Below, piece after piece: positions 34,001-44,224 of a DNA stretch of 64,000 bases. Location: positions 804,654-868,653 of the forward strand of contig CP038114.1 in NCBI GenBank assembly GCA_004519485.1, written 5' to 3'. A program made the translations under genes and the position numbers. This stretch comes from Nannochloropsis oceanica (Eukaryota; Sar; Eustigmatophyceae; Eustigmatales; Monodopsidaceae). Within the stretch, counting starts at the first letter, position 1, and each line of letters opens with the position of its first letter. The notes under the pieces are model-generated. The model was not told where the DNA came from and made no database searches. It saw nothing but the letters and a program-made list of their open reading frames with translations.

Positions 34001-35177
34001 GGAGGGGGAAGGAGGGAAAGGGGGGAAATAGGGAGGGCGGGAGGGGCTTGGAAAGGCGAGGAAGAGGAAGGAAGGGAGAGGCAGGGAGGGAAGGAAGGAG
34101 GAAAGGAGGGAGGGGGAGATTTTACGCTGTGTGATTGTACAAAGAGCGAGACAGAAAGGTTTGTCAAGGACAAGGACAACGACCGCATAGCCCCCCACCA
34201 TTAAAAACAAGGGTGTGTGTGTAATGTATATAAAATCCTAGCAACAGACAGATATTAACTCACCTGGCTTGCAATTATCTTTTTCTTTTGAATTTCTTCT
34301 TTTGTTCCCCTTTCTTTGTTTTTCCCTCCTTCCGGTCCCCTCCTCTTCCTCAGCCTCATTCGTTTAGAAACCTTTCCCTAGCGATTGCTGGAACGACAAC
34401 AAACTTCTCGAAATTGCTTTGAATGACAGCCTACTTTTCGGTCCAGCCACCGCTGCCCTCGTTCCCTTATGCATGCGTGCACCCACCCATCCTTACCACC
34501 CCCAGGCTGAGCCCTCTATACCCCATGCCAAAGTCGTACTCAAGAAGGGGAACAAAATGAGCCGAAGCGCAGGCAATGACGGCTGACCATAAAAAAAAGA
34601 ACAAATATCTCATCTTACATTTTGTGTTGTGTGTACACCCTCATATTCCCCACCTGTGTGCGTTTTATCGTCAGCCCTGCTGCTTTTTTTTTACGCTCCC
34701 TCAGTCCCTCGCATTGGCGATATGCAGCCGTGGTAATGATGCATGTCCTCCACCTTGTCTTGCTTTTAGTGCTCTCTCTCTCTCACACTTGCGTCCACGC
34801 CTCATGCACTCATGCTCCCTTTGTCATTCATTTAGTTCTCAAAGCAAGACCTCAGGCGACCGCGGCCCGGCGCAAGAGGAGGGAGGCGTCGTCACTCTTC
34901 AAGTTGTTCCTTGAGCAGTCTTGGACCTCGCCCTCAAGCAGCAGGACACAGAACCTCACTTTCGAGCACGCACGTCCCGAAGCGGCCACAGCATCCCCCG
35001 GATCCAATCCCACCGGCAGCCAACCAGCTGGAAACTAGTCCAAACGAGTAAGCCATTGCCATCCTCGTCTCAAATCCTCTCCCCAATAAGCTTGAAAGCT
35101 CACGGAAGAAGCCGACATCAACTCCCTCTTTCCCTCCCCTATCCTTGCTTGATTCACAGACCAAAGAAAATATAGTC
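34001..35177. other. Post-gap sequence and 5' flank
   Basis: Purine-rich tract to about 34115, then AT-richer intergenic DNA. A plausible 5' UTR intron of the next gene runs from a GTAAGC donor at 35048 to a CAG acceptor at 35160. No CSN2 sequence was found here. Confidence 0.4.
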
Positions 35178-36086
35178 ATGCCCGACAATGAAAACAATCG
35201 GGACATGCCTCCCGCCAAGAGCGAAGGCCTGGGCCTCGAGAAACTGGAGACCGAAGCTGCATCTTCCTCCTTCCCTTCCTCCTCCTCTTACGACACCACC
35301 GCTGCAGCTCTCAGCATTCTCAAGCGCTGTGAAGCCCGGTACAAACAAGAGGTCTTGCACGTCGGGCGCAACCTCCGCACCTTTTTTGAGACCCACCTCG
35401 ACACCTTTTCCTCCACCTCCTCCTCCTCCTCACAAGCAGGCTCCACCGCCACTGCCACGGACACAAACCTCGGTAGTCTCTACAGTGATTACAACTTGAC
35501 CATTTTCTCTCACTCCCTCATCGGCGGTGCTTTCGGTTACGTGCTCGCCCGAGCGGTTACCACTCGTTTGGCACCGTCCCCGCGTCTTTTTGCCCTGGTC
35601 AGCTTTACGGGCTTGTCCTCCATGCTTGCAGCTACTGCAGCCACGACGCTCGCCACCTCGGACCTGGTGAAGAAAGCTACACAGGTTGTAGTGGAGGAGA
35701 AGGGCGGGAAGGAAGGAGGGATGGAGGCACCGGCGTGGCCCTATTTGATCGTGTGCCGTCCGGTCACGCAGTTGAAAGAGTGTGTGCAGGACGGAGGGTG
35801 CCGTCGGTTACTGGCAGGGGGGAAGGTGGAGGGGGGGGAGGGGCTGCTGCTGGCCTACAAGAGGTGTAGGGCGAGAGCGGAGGTGTGGGCGACGCAGGAT
35901 GAGTTTCTAGCCATGCAGGAGGAGGAGGTCGGGGGGGAGGGAGGGAGGGAGGAGGAGGACGAGGACGAGGAAGGGAGGTTTATGGGGGAGGGGGATGAAA
36001 GGTTTTGGGGAGAGGGAGGGAGGGAAGGGACAAGAGGGGAAAATGAGAGCAGAAGCAATACCAATGCCGGAAGGAAATGGCAGTGA
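35178..36086 (+). CDS. Putative membrane protein, unknown function
   Basis: 302 aa from the ATG at 35178. An N-terminal soluble region contains AALSILKRCEARYKQEVLHV. Two hydrophobic segments follow (about residues 121-138 SHSLIGGAFGYVLARAV, and about 146-169 LFALVSFTGLSSMLAATA), joined by a short basic loop, suggesting a hairpin membrane insertion. Next comes a Cys-containing segment (YLIVCRPVTQLKECVQDGGC). The C-terminal 70 residues are Glu/Gly-rich low complexity derived from GGGA/GAG repeats. No family is recognised; organellar inner-membrane hairpin proteins look similar in outline only. Confidence 0.6.
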   Translation: MPDNENNRDMPPAKSEGLGLEKLETEAASSSFPSSSSYDTTAAALSILKRCEARYKQEVLHVGRNLRTFFETHLDTFSSTSSSSSQAGSTATATDTNLGSLYSDYNLTIFSHSLIGGAFGYVLARAVTTRLAPSPRLFALVSFTGLSSMLAATAATTLATSDLVKKATQVVVEEKGGKEGGMEAPAWPYLIVCRPVTQLKECVQDGGCRRLLAGGKVEGGEGLLLAYKRCRARAEVWATQDEFLAMQEEEVGGEGGREEEDEDEEGRFMGEGDERFWGEGGREGTRGENESRSNTNAGRKWQ

Positions 36087-36636
36087 GGGTGGGAGGGAGG
36101 GAGGGAGGGAGGAAGGTAGGTAGGTAGGGAGGTAGGTTGTGGTCAGGCCATGAGGAAGCTTGGGTTGCCTTCCACGGTCATCTAACGGTCGAAGCCGAGC
36201 CAGCCTATAGAGTAAAGACCCTCCCTACGATACCATGAGCAGTGTGATACGCGTCAGGCCAAGACAAAGGCAGGCTCTTGGAGTACGTCTGGCCATGAGG
36301 AAGTCTTTAACTGTCCACAAACGGGGATTTGAAATTAAATTTAAAATTAAACAGACAATGTATAGAACTCCTCCGAGAGCGATCCGCTGAAGACATTTCT
36401 TGCCAGAATACACTGGCTTGAACATCAGTATGTATACATCTGGAAGTTTATATACATTTATAAGAGTGTATATGAGTATGTCTACAGGTATACGTTATTG
36501 AGAGATGATGCGTGGGACTGCAGGAGGCAGCGTTTTTTAAAAATAATATTTTTTCCTTGTTTCCATGCCTACTACCCCCTCTCCTTCCTCCTTCCTTCCT
36601 TCCCCCCCTCTTTCCCACTCCCTACTTTCCTTTCTT
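36087..36636. other. Convergent AT-rich 3' region
   Basis: No gene. AT-rich, with several TATACAT-like repeats around 36430-36490. It holds the 3' UTRs of two converging genes. Confidence 0.5.
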
Positions 36637-38459
36637 CTAGAAGTTGAACAAAATTCTCTCAGGCGCGACGCCCTTCTGCTTCAAGATATGAGTCGAGAGG
36701 TTGGCCATGTCCTTCATCCCGCACACCAGCGCCGCGGTTTTGTCCGGCCTTCGAATATCATCGCCGGCGAGGCCTTGCTGTACGTAGCCTGAGAAACAAG
36801 GGAGGGGTGGAGGGAGGGGGGGAGGGGTGGAGGGAGGGAGGGAGGGAGGGAGGGAGGACCACCCGGGTGATTTGGAGGTAATCTCTGGCATGGACTCACA
36901 GGCTTTGATAGGGAGGGAGGGAGGGAGGGAGTGAGTGAGTGAGTGAGTGAGTGAGTGAGTACGTACCCCAATACCCGGATGAATTCATGGGCACGGGCGC
37001 GCGGGAGAAGCAAGGGATTATTTCCAGACCCTTTTCGCGCCACGCGTCGAATTTCTCCGTGTAAGGAAGGTGGGCGGGCGAGCGGACTCCCAGATAGAGG
37101 CGGGAGTAGCGCGACATCTGCAGGGAGGGAGGGGGAAGGGAGGGAGGGAGAAAGGGAGGCAGGCAGAGAGGGAGGGAGGTTGGTCGGTACGTCGGGTGGA
37201 GGGAAGGAGGGAGGTCCATGAATAAGTAGCGCCATCTCTAGTGGATATAAGAGGAAGGCAGGATGGAAGGAAGGGAAAGAAGGAAAGGAGAGAGGGAGGG
37301 AGGGCACGTACCTTCTTCAAACCCAGCATCTCACTCTCAATCGCAGCACGGATGGGGGCTATCCCACTCCCAGCCGCCAGGAGGAGGACAAAGTTAATCC
37401 CCTCCTCGTCCAGGGACTGGATTTTATATCCCTTTCCCATGGCGGGAGTCATGTCAATGACCTACGAAAAGCATTGTACGAGGAGTGAGTGTGGAGATAA
37501 GGAGGGTGGATGGATGGGTAGGGATGGGAAGAGACATACGTGAAGGTACGACGTGCTCGACGTGTGGAGATCACATTTCTCCCTCCCTCCCTCCCTCCTT
37601 CCCCTCCTCCCTCCCTCCCTCCCTCCCTCCCTCCTCACCTCCCCCGCTTGCGCCTCACACAACCACGCCGTGTTCTCCGTCTTCTTGATCAGAAATTCTG
37701 CCCGGCTGCTCCCGCTCTTAACGGACGGGGGTGACGCCACGGCGAAGAAGCCGGGCTTGGCACCAGGGGCATGGGGTTTCAGCTGGACGTACTTCGGAAA
37801 GGGTGGAAGGAGGACGAGGAAGGGGAATATTTCGATTGAGTTTATTTATTTTTTGAAAATCAACCTCCCTCTATGCCTTGCACACGCCCTCCCTCCTTCC
37901 CCCCCTCCCTCGCTACCCTCGCTACCCCCCCTCCCTCTCTCAATCCCTCCCTTCCTCCCTCCCTCCCTCCCTCCCTACCTGCCCTGGCACCGAATAGGAT
38001 GCCATCAAGTCCCCTCCGTCGATCGCGACATGAATTAATCCCTCCGCCACCGGTCGTGATTCTAACACGGACACACGCGCCCATGCCGGCTCCTCCTTCT
38101 GCTCCTCTTTCTTCGATGCGGCTGCTGTGGCAGCTTTGACCTTCTTTTCCCCACCGCTGTTGCTGGCCGCTAGGTGTCTTCTAATGCTCTTACCGCTGTG
38201 CAAGACGAAGGAAGAAAGGAAGGGAGGACGGGAGGGAGGAATTGGGGTATCTATCGATGATGGTAATGGGAGGGATCCAGCCTCCCCTCCCTGCCTCGCT
38301 TCCCATTTTCTTCACCCAATTGACGTACCTGTGGCTCACACTTCGGCAACAGGGGGACGGGGCAAGGACGAAGGCACTGGCAGCGGTTGCAAGGGCTATT
38401 AGGGCAGACAAGAGGAGGAAAAGGAGGAGCAGGAAGGGCGAGGAGGATGGTCGGACCAT
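36637..38459 (-). CDS. Plastid-targeted FAD/NAD(P)-binding reductase (pKIWI502/FNR-like), with a frameshift
   Basis: Exons in transcript order: 38459-38329, 38195-37979, 37792-37639, 37461-37312, 37117-36967, 36788-36637. Splice phases close, but exon 3 is 154 nt, one base too long: around 37740 the frame shifts between PGFFA and ASPPSVKSG. The start is a signal peptide plus ATAASAFVLAP, the ASAF-type motif of heterokont plastid import. The body has GQYVQLKPHAPGAKPGFFA, SRAEFLIKKTENTAWLC, NFVLLLAAGSGIAPIRAAIE (nucleotide site) and AALVCGMKDM near the C-terminus. It belongs to the ferredoxin-reductase-like superfamily, closest in outline to the plant plastid pKIWI502-like proteins, so it probably passes electrons between NAD(P)H and an unknown acceptor. 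The one-base insertion may be a sequencing error or a real lesion. Confidence 0.8.
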
Positions 38460-38933
38460 GTTGGATGGGAGGAGAGAGTAGCGGACTGGATGGGGATACT
38501 GGCGCGGCTGCGGCTGCTTCTGCTGGAGAGACAGGCGAGTAAATGAAGCAAGGGGCCTGAGGACAAACAGAGGAAGGAGACGAAGGGAGTGTTAAGCGTG
38601 TGTTGGTTCATTTGGTGTGTGTTGAGCACATGAAAGAGGGACATCCTGATCAGGAGAGTGCCAGGAGGCCACGAAAGAGCAGCCTCTTTCCCATCACCTT
38701 GCTCACACCTGAAGCAATAAACTCCCTTCTCAAAAGCTGCCTGTCTTTGTCCATGCGTCAAGCTTTGCTTGCTGCGTATATTTATTCAGCTAGCCACGGT
38801 TTTTGGCCATATCTATAGCATAAATGCCTTTTCATCGTCCCGTCTAAGCAACTCTTTCGCTTTCCTTTTCTCCCTTTCACAGACCGGAACGGTGCCCGCT
38901 AAGATCGATCACAAGCGAGCAAGCAAAGCAATT
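38460..38933. promoter_or_regulatory. Divergent promoter between two plastid redox genes
   Basis: 474 bp between the start codons of the reductase (-) and the glutaredoxin (+). A shared bidirectional promoter is inferred from the arrangement only. Confidence 0.4.
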
Positions 38934-39965
38934 ATGCCTCGTCCGCGCCCTTCAGTCTTCATTTCCTCTACCTTGATCCTCCTACGCCTGCTCTTATCCC
39001 TTACCACCACCACCACCATCACGCACGCTTTCTTCCTCCCCTCCTCCCCTTCCCCAGCCCCTGCTCCCCGCCCCCTCCCCTCCCTCTCCCTCCCTTCCTA
39101 CCCCCTTGCCCCCCTCCATGCCGTTCCCGATGGCCTCTTGGACGAAGACGGAGAGCCGCAATACGATGCCCCCACCCGTGCTAGGATTGAAAAATTGATC
39201 CAAGAGAACAAAATCGTCCTGTTTATGAAAGGCAATCGTTTGTTTCCGTCGTGCGGGTTTAGCAACACCGCCATCCGGATCTTGAATCAGTTGAATGTAA
39301 GTGGAAAGAAGAGAGACGACCGGAGAGACGGTGGATTCATTGTAAAGTGTGCAGTTTGAGTCCCTCGGTGCGGCCTGCTCACCCGTCTGTCTCTCCGTAC
39401 TTATACTCCCAATGCCCTTGCGTGCATCGCCCCTCACTTTCCCTCCCTCACTCCCTCCCTCCCTCAGGTAGAATACGAGACAGTGGACGTGTTAGCCGAC
39501 GAACGTATCCGCGGGGAGATTAAAAGGTACCTCTCTTCCTCCCTCCATTTTTTCCCTCCCTCCTTTCCTCTGACTCCACTGTCAAGTCAGACGGTTTCTA
39601 GAAGCGTGCACTCATCCTCACCGCCCCCCCCCCCTCACTCCAGGTACAGCGCCTGGCCCACCATCCCCCAGCTATATCTTCAGGGAGAATTCGTCGGTAC
39701 GTCTGACTGTGTGCTCCCTCCCTCCCTCCCTCCCCTCCTTCCCCTCCTCTTTCCCTTCCCTCCCTCCCCCCTCCTTGAACTCCTCCCTCCTCCTCCAGGC
39801 GGGTCAAACATTATTCTCAGAGCCCACCATCCTCTTTCTCCCTCCTTTCCTCCTTTACTCCTTTCCTCCCTCCCTCCCCCTTCCCCAGGCGGATCAGACA
39901 TCATCCTCGAGATGTACCAGACGGGCGAGCTTCAAGAAATGATTGAGATCGCGGCAGCTTCCTGA
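38934..39965 (+). CDS. Monothiol CGFS glutaredoxin, plastid-targeted
   Basis: Four exons (38934-39296, 39468-39526, 39644-39696, 39889-39965), 183 aa, phases closing. The N-terminus is a signal peptide ending THAF followed by a Ser/Pro/Ala-rich transit-like stretch, as for secondary-plastid proteins. The core reads [19 protein letters not shown], with the CGFS active site; then [36 protein letters not shown] (the TIPQ and GG glutathione-binding elements) and [10 protein letters not shown]. Such glutaredoxins bind a [2Fe-2S] cluster with glutathione and serve plastid Fe-S delivery. The intron before exon 4 contains a mutated copy of the start of exon 4, and the stop-codon region is repeated downstream. 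Confidence 0.93.
39799..39830 (+). repeat. Pseudo-exon: duplicated start of glutaredoxin exon 4
   Basis: CAG plus GCGGGTCAAACATTATTCTC closely matches the true acceptor and exon start GCGGATCAGACATCATCCTC at 39889. Use of this upstream acceptor would add 90 nt in frame without a stop. Confidence 0.75.
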
Positions 39966-40262
39966 GGGAGGGAGGGAGGGGGAGAGGGAGGGAGGGAGAA
40001 GGAGGGAGAGGGAGAGGGAGAGAGGGAGGATATAGTTGAGATCGCGGCAGCTTCGTGAGTGAGGGAGGGAGGGAGAGAGGAAGGGAGGGAGGGTGGGAGA
40101 GAAAGAGGAAGAGAGAGAGAATATAGTTGAGATCGCGGCAGATTCGTGAGTGAGGGAGGGAGGGGAGAGAGGAAGGGAAAGAGAGAGTGAGGGAGGAAAG
40201 GAGGGAGGGAGGAAAGGAGGGAGGGCGGGAGGAAATGATTGAGGTGGTGGCAGCGTCGTGAG
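39938..40262 (+). repeat. Tandem copies of the glutaredoxin stop-codon region
   Basis: The end of the coding sequence (GAGATCGCGGCAGCTTCCTGAG) recurs as similar 20-25-base blocks near 40038-40060, 40129-40151 and 40240-40262, spaced by about 80-110 bp of GGGA/GAGA sequence. Confidence 0.8.
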
Positions 40263-40547
40263 GGAGGGAGGGAGGGAGGGGCGACAGGGGTAGCAAGATG
40301 TGACGGGAATTACTATTGCTTCTAGAAGGTTGGTCGGGGTTTCCTGTCGATGAGGCCGACGGGGAATGGAGGATAAGGGGAGGAAAGGACGGCGTTGGGG
40401 AGGGGAGCGTGTACTGCATCCTCCAGACGAAGATTATATCAGAAAGGGCGAACAATCGAACCTTTAAATCAGAAAATTTTATGTGGAGCAATAATTAAAG
40501 AAACAAACAATCGAGCGTTTCAAAGCGGAAAAGGACTACTTTGTCAC

Positions 40548-40715
40548 AGCCGTCCTGCCCCTCTTGTGCATGCTCTATAGGGCAAAGAGAGAGAGAGAGA
40601 ACGTCATTATTGCCGTCCTCCCTCTCTTGTGCATGTTCTATAGGGCAAAGAGAGGAGAGAGAGAGAGAGAACGTCATTATTGCCGTCCTCCCTCTCTTGT
40701 GCATGTTCTATAGGG
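40548..40715. repeat. Minisatellite, about 65-70 bp unit, 2.5 copies
   Basis: Each unit runs from CCGTCCT(G/C)CC..CTCTTGTGCATG through CTATAGGGCAAAG, a variable GAGA run, and ends AACGTCATTATTG. The third copy is cut off after TATAGGG. No coding sense. Confidence 0.9.
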
Positions 40716-40905
40716 AAAACTGGTTAGATATGACCCCCACTGGTGGTACCTCCGTCCTCTGTGTCAGCCACGGTTGTCGTCATTCATTCTTTGTCTTCCC
40801 GACTCATCATTATAATTTCCATTTATCACGAAAATCTAATAACATATGAATTATCAATACCAAGAATCTAATCATGTAAATATTACCACTATCATTAGCC
40901 CATAC

Positions 40906-42468
40906 TCAAATGTATTCGCAGTGGTAGTTCTTCCAGTTCTGCACCACCAGCCACCCTGTCATAAGCCCACCAGAGGCATATAAAATGGCTAGAAGGGCCG
41001 CTAGAGAGGCAATGCGGAAGTCAACGGCAATCATTGCAATGATCTAGGTGGGGGGTGGGGGGTGAAGGAGGGAGGGAGGGAAGGGGGGAGGGGGAGAGAG
41101 GGGTGGAGATGGGAAGAAAGACCGTCATCGGACACGGCATGCCAGTCGAGGGCGAGGAGGAGGGAGGGAGGGAGGAAGGGAGGGAGGGAAGGAGGGAGGG
41201 AGGGAGGAGGGGAAAACACCCTCACCTCGGCCATCGTCCACTCGGGGCAGCGATTGGCGGGTAGAGGGTCTGTCTGTGCACAGCAGCAACAGCCACGCAA
41301 TTGGATGTAACAAGCGATGTCCTGGGCACGACGAACCGTGTAAAAAGTACCCTGAGTAAGAGGGAGGAGGGGAGGGGAAAGAGAGGTCAGAGGCGTGGAT
41401 AAAACCCTCTGGAAGGTGCCCTGAGGGAGGGCGTTAAGACGGGAGAGGGGAGGGTTGTGTGTGAGTGTATATACGCTCTCGTGTAGGTGTATCAGACGCC
41501 TCTGATTGGAGCCTATATTACTCACCCTTGTATTTCTCCCTTCCTCCCTCCCTCCCTCCCTCCCTCCCTCCCGCCCTACCTGACGCGAGAGTGCCCCTGC
41601 AATCACGTAGCCGGCGGAACACAGCCCTATCAGGAGGACGACCACCAGCCCATTGCTCACGAGACACGCTTGGAGCAAGCGCATGATCTTCAACCTCCCC
41701 CCCAGGAGGTTGAAGAAGGAGGTGAGCAGGTTTAAAGTTCCGGCGGTGACGAACAACCAAGCGAACCAGGAGTGGTCGGGCGAGAATCCGCTGTGGGAGA
41801 AGAGGTATAGGGCGATGCCCAAACAGCAGCTGGGAGGGAGGGAGGGAGGGAGGGAGGGAGGGAGGGAGGGAGGGAGGGAGGGAGGGTGAGAAAGAGGGGG
41901 AGAGGGAGGGAGGGATAGAGGGAGGGAGGGTAAGAAAGAGGGGGGAGAGAGGGAGGGAGGAAGGGAGGGGCTTACCCGGCGGGGAGTATCATCAGGTACG
42001 AGATGTTGTCGTTCGCGTAGGTCATTATAACGCTTATAGGGAGGAAGGAAGGAAGGAGGGAGGGAAGGAGGGTTGGAGGGAGATTTAATTGACGGAACAC
42101 CACGCGCTCATTTCTCATTTGGATCCTTCCCTCCCTCCCTCCCTCCCTCCCTCCCTCCCTACCTTGGTGTGATGAGACGGACGCATAAGTACATGGAGAT
42201 GAGGAGGGACAGGAGATTAATGACGCCCTGAAGGCCGGCGCCCAGAAGCATGTAGAAGATCCATTTGTCGGCTTGGGGGGGGGGGGGGGGGGGGGGGGGA
42301 GGATGGGAGGGAGGGAGGGAGGGAAGGAGGGAGGGAGGGGAAGGAGGGAGGGCTAGGCGTTAGTCCAAGGGAAGGTGACGAAGTACCTTTCACCAGAAAT
42401 AGTTATGACGAAAGTGAGAGACCAGCACTCAATTTTAGAGAGGGAGAGAAAACCGAAAAAAAATAACG

Positions 42469-42508
<40 letters not shown>

Positions 42509-44224
42509 TAATAATAACAATAATAATAACAACACCACCACCAATACCAATGAGTAGTAGAACAAGAAGATCAAGGAGATCAACGAGAGAAGAAGAGAAG
42601 GAGCTAACGTACGCACCTTGCGCCAGCGCCGCGTTCTTAATCATTTCACAGTCCGTTGCGCCGTCGTGGTAATGCTCACACCAAGCGTGCACGCTCTGGA
42701 AACCCGGACTCCCTGGCCCCAAGGCGGGTGCCGCACATTTCCCACCTGCCTCAGCGCCTTCGGAGCAGAAGTACTTGAGGGAAAGGAAGAAAAGAATGAG
42801 GGGGGGAGGAAGGAAGAGTGGAAGGGTCAGTTGCAATATAAATGTTGACTTTCTCTGGGCTGGAAGCTGCGCGGTCTCCGTATCTGAGGGAAGGAAGGAG
42901 GGAGGGGGGGAGGGAGGGAGGGAGGGAGGGAGGACACGTACCATTCGGAGGCCGTCGAGGGCCTCACTGTCCCAGTGATGCCGCAGGAAACCTTCGAGAG
43001 GAGGAAGAGACGGAGGATAAAAGGAAAAGAGATGGACAAAAGAAAAAAGAGTGAGTACATGAACAAGCGTACCCTTCCGTCCTTCCCTCCCTTCTTACTT
43101 CTCGAGATGTCGTAAAAATCAAAGGCGCACGCCGTGACCAACACGAGGGGGGCGATGCCCAGCGTAGCCACCCAAAAGTAACGAAGGAGATGATGGATGG
43201 AGACCTGAAAGAGATGGGAGGGACGGAGGGAAGGAGGGAGGGAAGGAGCAGTCAGTATAGTCATCGTGACGCGCTTAAAGCGGAAAAGAGGCATGGTTTC
43301 ATGGAAGGGAAGGAATGAGGAAAGAAGGAAGGGAGGAAGGAAGGGAGGAAGGGAGGGAGGGAGGGAAGGAGTACCTTTCTCGCCGAATGTAGACCGAAAC
43401 TGGCAACGTAAATTAGAAAAATGCCCACGACGAAGAGCGCGATCCACCCCAGGTAGATGGTGCTGCCCTCGTTGTCTTTGGTGTCGAGCAGGGAGGGAGA
43501 GTGGGAGGAGGAGGATGTGATGTCACGCGTTAAAAAGCCCCAAGCGAGGACGACGGTTACGTAGCCTGCCATGGGGAGGGGTGGAAGAGAGGGAAGGAGG
43601 AGAGAGAGGGGATGGTAAGGGAGTGTCGCCATTCTTGGGAGATGATTGATTCCTTGTACTACTTTCTTCTTCCCTTTTCTCCATGCTGCTTTCCCTGTCC
43701 TTGCCTCTTCTCGTCGCACCTGTCACTGTAGCCATGATAAGGCCACACACCAGGTTGATTGACAAGGAGGCAAGGAGTAGGCCTCGTATGCTCTGCATTT
43801 TCACTTCTTGTTGCCTATGATACTGCCCGGTCCGAGTGGATAAAGGTTGGGCTTGTCGCAAAATGGTCTGGAGGGAGGGCTGTGCCTGCATCGGAGGGCG
43901 ATGGGAAGAGAATGAAGACTTGCCGCCGAGGATGAGGTTTTTCATGCGGCGTCTCCCTTTGTGTGCTCCTTCCTCCGAGAGGCGGTCCTGTTCGTTTTCG
44001 TCATCGTCGTCGCTCAACATAGCCCTAATTATGAGTGCTGAGGGAGAGTCCACTGAGCAGACGTCTGGAGCACTAGAGGACGGCCCAGCGGCGGAAGGAG
44101 GGGAGTGTGGTAGGGCTGAAGTAGGAGGAGAAGGAGGCAGTGGAGGGGAAGGAGGCAGTGGAGGAGGGAGAGAGTGCGGATCGGCCTCATCCCTGGTTTC
44201 GGGCAGGAAAAAAGGACTCTTCAT
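40906..44224 (-). CDS. Tandem tetraspanin-like protein (eight predicted TM helices)
   Basis: Ten exons in transcript order: 44224-43720, 43565-43375, 43204-43099, 42991-42942, 42773-42617, 42271-42163, 42032-41976, 41829-41580, 41351-41226, 41043-40906; 562 aa, all phases closing. A Pro/Ser-rich cytoplasmic N-terminus of about 150 residues precedes two units of four hydrophobic helices. Unit A helices centre on SINLVCGLIMATV, GWIALFVVGIFLIYV, WVATLGIAPLVLV and FYMLLGAGLQGVINLL. Between its helices 3 and 4 is a Cys loop (YFCSEG..CAAP..WCEHYHDGATDCEM). Unit B helices centre on GCCLGIALYLF, FAWLFVTAGTLNLL, NGLVVVLLIGLCSAG and SLAALLAILYASGG, with a second Cys loop (RGCCCCAQTD..CPEW). Short 1-2 and long Cys-rich 3-4 loops match tetraspanin layout, though a canonical CCG is missing. 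Duplication and fusion are inferred; membrane organisation is the likely role. Confidence 0.7.
42275..42299. repeat. 25-base poly-G (poly-C in sense) at a 3' splice site
   Basis: In the sense of the tetraspanin-like gene this is a run of 25 C ending directly in AAG at the exon 6 acceptor, acting as the polypyrimidine tract. Confidence 0.9.
42467..42532. repeat. (AAT)n microsatellite in intron
   Basis: About 20 AAT/AAC triplets within the intron between exons 5 and 6 of the tetraspanin-like gene. Confidence 0.9.

Noticed and set aside
34738-35038. Small secreted-protein ORF (MMHVLHLVLLLVLSLSHTC start)
   Set aside because: Signal-like start, but it ends just before a likely 5' UTR donor of the 35178 gene and lacks any conserved body; a chance uORF is more likely.
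42840-42895. Possible extra exon in the tetraspanin-like gene (reads DTETAQLPAQ or IRRPRSFQP)
   Set aside because: It leads to a stop or needs a weak donor. Joining 42942 to 42773 keeps phase and restores the Cys loop.
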